A DNA stretch of 24,689 nt from Bacillota bacterium (lineage in GTDB: Bacteria; Bacillota; Clostridia; Christensenellales; SZUA-584), in assembly GCA_023415915.1 (NCBI GenBank), contig JAEZIZ010000088.1, forward strand, positions 1 through 24,689. Direction: 5' to 3'. How positions within the stretch are numbered: position 1 is the stretch's first letter; every line of letters starts with the position of its first letter. Of the stretch, positions 22,811 to 24,689 are shown piece after piece. The notes beneath the pieces were generated by a model. That model did not search any database. It worked only from the letters and a program-made list of their open reading frames with translations, and was not told the DNA's origin. The position numbers and the translations under genes are program-made.

Positions 22811-24580
22811 ATGAAAAAAGATAATGAAACAATAGATAACTTATTCCCCGTAAAGTCCGAAACTGTATTGTGCGTCAAGCATCATTTAAAACGCGTAACG
22901 GCTGTCCTGATGTCGCTGCTTGTCGCGTCTTCCGTAATGTCGGCGGGCATAACTAGCGCTTTTGCGGAAGGAGAAGAAACGCAGCAGCCTGTAAAGACGC
23001 AGCAGCAGGAACAGCCGGAAAGCGGGGAAATTAATGTAACGCAGTTCGGCGGAGCCGATTGCGTGGACGACCAGATAATAGTAAAGTTCAAGGAAACGGT
23101 ATCGGAAGAAAGAGTTGCAAATACGCTGGATTCTGTGGAAAGCGGCGCATTACAGCAACTGCCTTCGGAAAACCTTGTCGTTTCCGAAGTGCCGGAAGGC
23201 GAAACGGTAGAGAGCTTTATAGAGACAATGGAGGCTATGCCGGAAGTCGAGTACGCGCAGCCTAATTACATATATACTTTATCCGAGCCCGGGCATATAT
23301 CCGGCCCGGCTGCTTCAAGGCCCGCGGCGGCGGTGAACGACCCGTATGCGGGCCACCAGTGGTATTTAAACAAGATACGCGCGTATGACGCATGGAATAT
23401 AACGATGGGCAGCCCGGGCGTGCGCGTCGCTGTGCTGGATACAGGCGTCGATATCGACCACCCGGACCTTGCAGGCCAGATTGCGGCTCAGGCGGACGTG
23501 GTGGATAACGACACAAGCGCGGACGACGATTACGGTCATGGAACGCACGTGGCGGGCATAATCGGCGCCATCGCCAACAACGGCATCGGCGTAGCGGGAG
23601 TGGCTCCGGGCGCAAAGCTGATAGCGGTCGACGTATTTATGACGTACATGGATAACGGCGTGCAAAGATGGGGCGCGCTTACGCTCGACGTAATAGAAGG
23701 AATAAACTTCGCGCTGAGCAACGGGGCGGACGTTATAAACTTAAGCCTCGGAAGCTACGACGACGACTACGCATTTGAAAGCGCCATAAACAACGCTGTC
23801 GCTAGCGGCGTACCCGTTATATGCTCGGCGGGCAACGACAACGTAAGCTATCCGCATTATCCCAGCGATTACGAGGCGGCGGTAAGCGTTATCGCGACCG
23901 GCTGGGACGACACGCGCGCCAGCTATTCAAACTACGGCGCTGAAAAGGATATAAGCGCGCCGGGCGGCGATACCCAGAGCTCTCCTGATAGCTACATACT
24001 GTCCACATATCCCGGCCAATACGCGTGGATGTGCGGTACGTCTATGGCTACTCCCGTAGTGTCGGGCGTGGCGGCTCTGATGCTGTCAGTAAACCCGTCC
24101 TTAAGCCCGGCTCAATTGAAGAGCATTTTATACGCCACGGCTGTGGAACTCGGCGCGCCAGGCAAAGATATCCAGTTCGGCGAAGGCCGCGTAGACGCAT
24201 ATTACGCGGTGGCGGCTGCGGCGGCTCCGGTACATGTTACGGGCATAGAATTAAGCAGCAGATCGGAAACCCTGTCGCCGGGCGGCTCGTTGACGCTGGG
24301 CGCAACATTGCATCCGGGCAACACGACGTTCCCTAAAATCATCTGGTCGAGCAGCAACTCGGGCGTGGCTGCCGTCGACAGTACGGGGAAAGTCATGGCA
24401 ATGGGCGAGGGCAGCGCCATAATTACCGCGGCCGCGGACGGCGTTTCGGAGTCGTGCAGCATAACCGTCGCAAAGCCGCAATACACGGTAACGTTTAACA
24501 GCATGGGAGGCACACCGGTTCCTTCAGTATCATTAAGGGGCGGTGAAAGCATACCGTCGCCTCCTCGTATAATTAAGTAG
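22811..24580 (+). CDS. Secreted subtilisin-family (S8) serine protease, C-terminus truncated
   Basis: The 589-residue protein has a long basic N-region, a signal peptide core (about 29-52, cleavage likely after AFA), and an inhibitor-I9-like propeptide (about 84-155, including DQIIVKFKETVSEERV and AQPNYIYTL). The S8 catalytic domain (about 180-465) holds Asp210 in AVLDTGVDIDHPDL, His243 in YGHGTHVAGI, oxyanion Asn342 in SAGNDN and Ser411 in GTSMATPVVSG. A BIG_2-like domain (about 474-553) has TGIELSSRSETLSPGGSLTL and ITAAADGVSESCSITV. Then an InlB/Flg_new-type repeat begins (YTVTFNSMGGTPVPSVSLRG) but stops at SPPRIIK before the usual GYxFxGW part. AAAGGA precedes the ATG. Secreted proteolysis is expected. 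Cell-wall or repeat regions that would normally follow are missing. Confidence 0.92.
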   Translation: MKKDNETIDNLFPVKSETVLCVKHHLKRVTAVLMSLLVASSVMSAGITSAFAEGEETQQPVKTQQQEQPESGEINVTQFGGADCVDDQIIVKFKETVSEERVANTLDSVESGALQQLPSENLVVSEVPEGETVESFIETMEAMPEVEYAQPNYIYTLSEPGHISGPAASRPAAAVNDPYAGHQWYLNKIRAYDAWNITMGSPGVRVAVLDTGVDIDHPDLAGQIAAQADVVDNDTSADDDYGHGTHVAGIIGAIANNGIGVAGVAPGAKLIAVDVFMTYMDNGVQRWGALTLDVIEGINFALSNGADVINLSLGSYDDDYAFESAINNAVASGVPVICSAGNDNVSYPHYPSDYEAAVSVIATGWDDTRASYSNYGAEKDISAPGGDTQSSPDSYILSTYPGQYAWMCGTSMATPVVSGVAALMLSVNPSLSPAQLKSILYATAVELGAPGKDIQFGEGRVDAYYAVAAAAAPVHVTGIELSSRSETLSPGGSLTLGATLHPGNTTFPKIIWSSSNSGVAAVDSTGKVMAMGEGSAIITAAADGVSESCSITVAKPQYTVTFNSMGGTPVPSVSLRGGESIPSPPRIIK

Positions 24581-24581
24581 C

Positions 24582-24689
24582 ACATATACAGCACTATTTT
24601 GTATATGTCTTGTATAATGCATGCAGACGCTGTGGACTGGTTCCACCTCCTACCGCTCGACGGTTTGTCAAAGGCTCCAGCCACAGCTT
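24582..24689. other. Sequence after the protease break; possible end of an inserted element
   Basis: ACATATAC (24582-24589) and GTATATGT (24601-24608) form a perfect 8-bp inverted pair directly after the premature stop. Beyond it the sequence no longer resembles an InlB-type repeat. A minus-strand frame from the window edge (KLWLEPLTNRRAVGGG, then SPQRLHALYKTYTK) stops near 24597, which would fit the C-terminus of an inserted gene, but no family is recognised and only about 30 codons are visible. Confidence 0.3.

Noticed and set aside
22639..22824. A short plus-strand frame running into the protease start
   Set aside because: It lacks a ribosome site, and its overlap with the protease ATG is explained by chance openness.

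Overview
The window looks like chromosome of an anaerobic, low-to-moderate-GC member of the Bacillota, most likely class Clostridia and possibly from an animal gut. The reasons are strong AGGAGG-type ribosome binding sites, lipoprotein-anchored ABC transport, a YuxH-type EAL-HDOD protein, a DUF6485-like small cysteine-rich protein, an XhlA-like phage protein, and dispersed hairpin repeats of a kind I associate with gut clostridial genomes. No rRNA, tRNA or CRISPR array was seen. The species cannot be named from sequence alone.

Layout. 1-268: start of a thioredoxin-reductase-like flavoprotein, cut by the window edge. 583-1217: a decayed two-gene cassette (toxin-C-terminus-like relic plus a small downstream gene) with its own terminator. 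1387-3809: a polar amino acid ABC importer (lipoprotein, permease, ATPase) with a good sigma-A promoter and an internal terminator hairpin after the binding-protein gene. 4010-4441: methylglyoxal synthase. 4626-5843: EAL-HDOD protein. 5965-8956: ddl and murF, the D-Ala-D-Ala branch of peptidoglycan precursor synthesis, on the minus strand and separated by about 590 bp packed with dispersed repeats. 9205-10149: membrane-anchored alpha/beta hydrolase. 10180-12150: a small ABC exporter operon with a GNAT acetyltransferase; the ATPase gene is frameshifted at a homopolymer. 12293-12478: DUF6485-like protein. 12506-13069: RimJ/RimL-like acetyltransferase. About 13157-13263: a candidate small RNA or leader with promoter, three stem-loops and terminator. 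13295-14701: MATE transporter. 14924-16207: PlsC-like acyltransferase fused to a zinc ribbon.

16344-20355 is a degraded, repeat-riddled prophage remnant: portal protein lacking its N-terminus, XhlA-like coiled-coil membrane protein, and the N-terminus of a scaffold-like protein that runs into AT-rich, badly broken small genes. An IS1595/ISXO2-type transposase (20710-21609) sits on its portal side. Beyond it lie an MBL-fold hydrolase and a secreted subtilisin-family protease that ends abruptly inside an InlB/Flg_new-type repeat near the right edge.

The most interesting signals are the candidate small RNA at 13.2 kb, the tandem array of paired stem-loops at 18.2-18.6 kb whose second stems covary (with cousins at 7.4-7.9 kb), the relic toxin/immunity-like cassette with an in-frame A7 slippery run, and several frame breaks at A/T homopolymers. 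The last could be decay or sequencing error.
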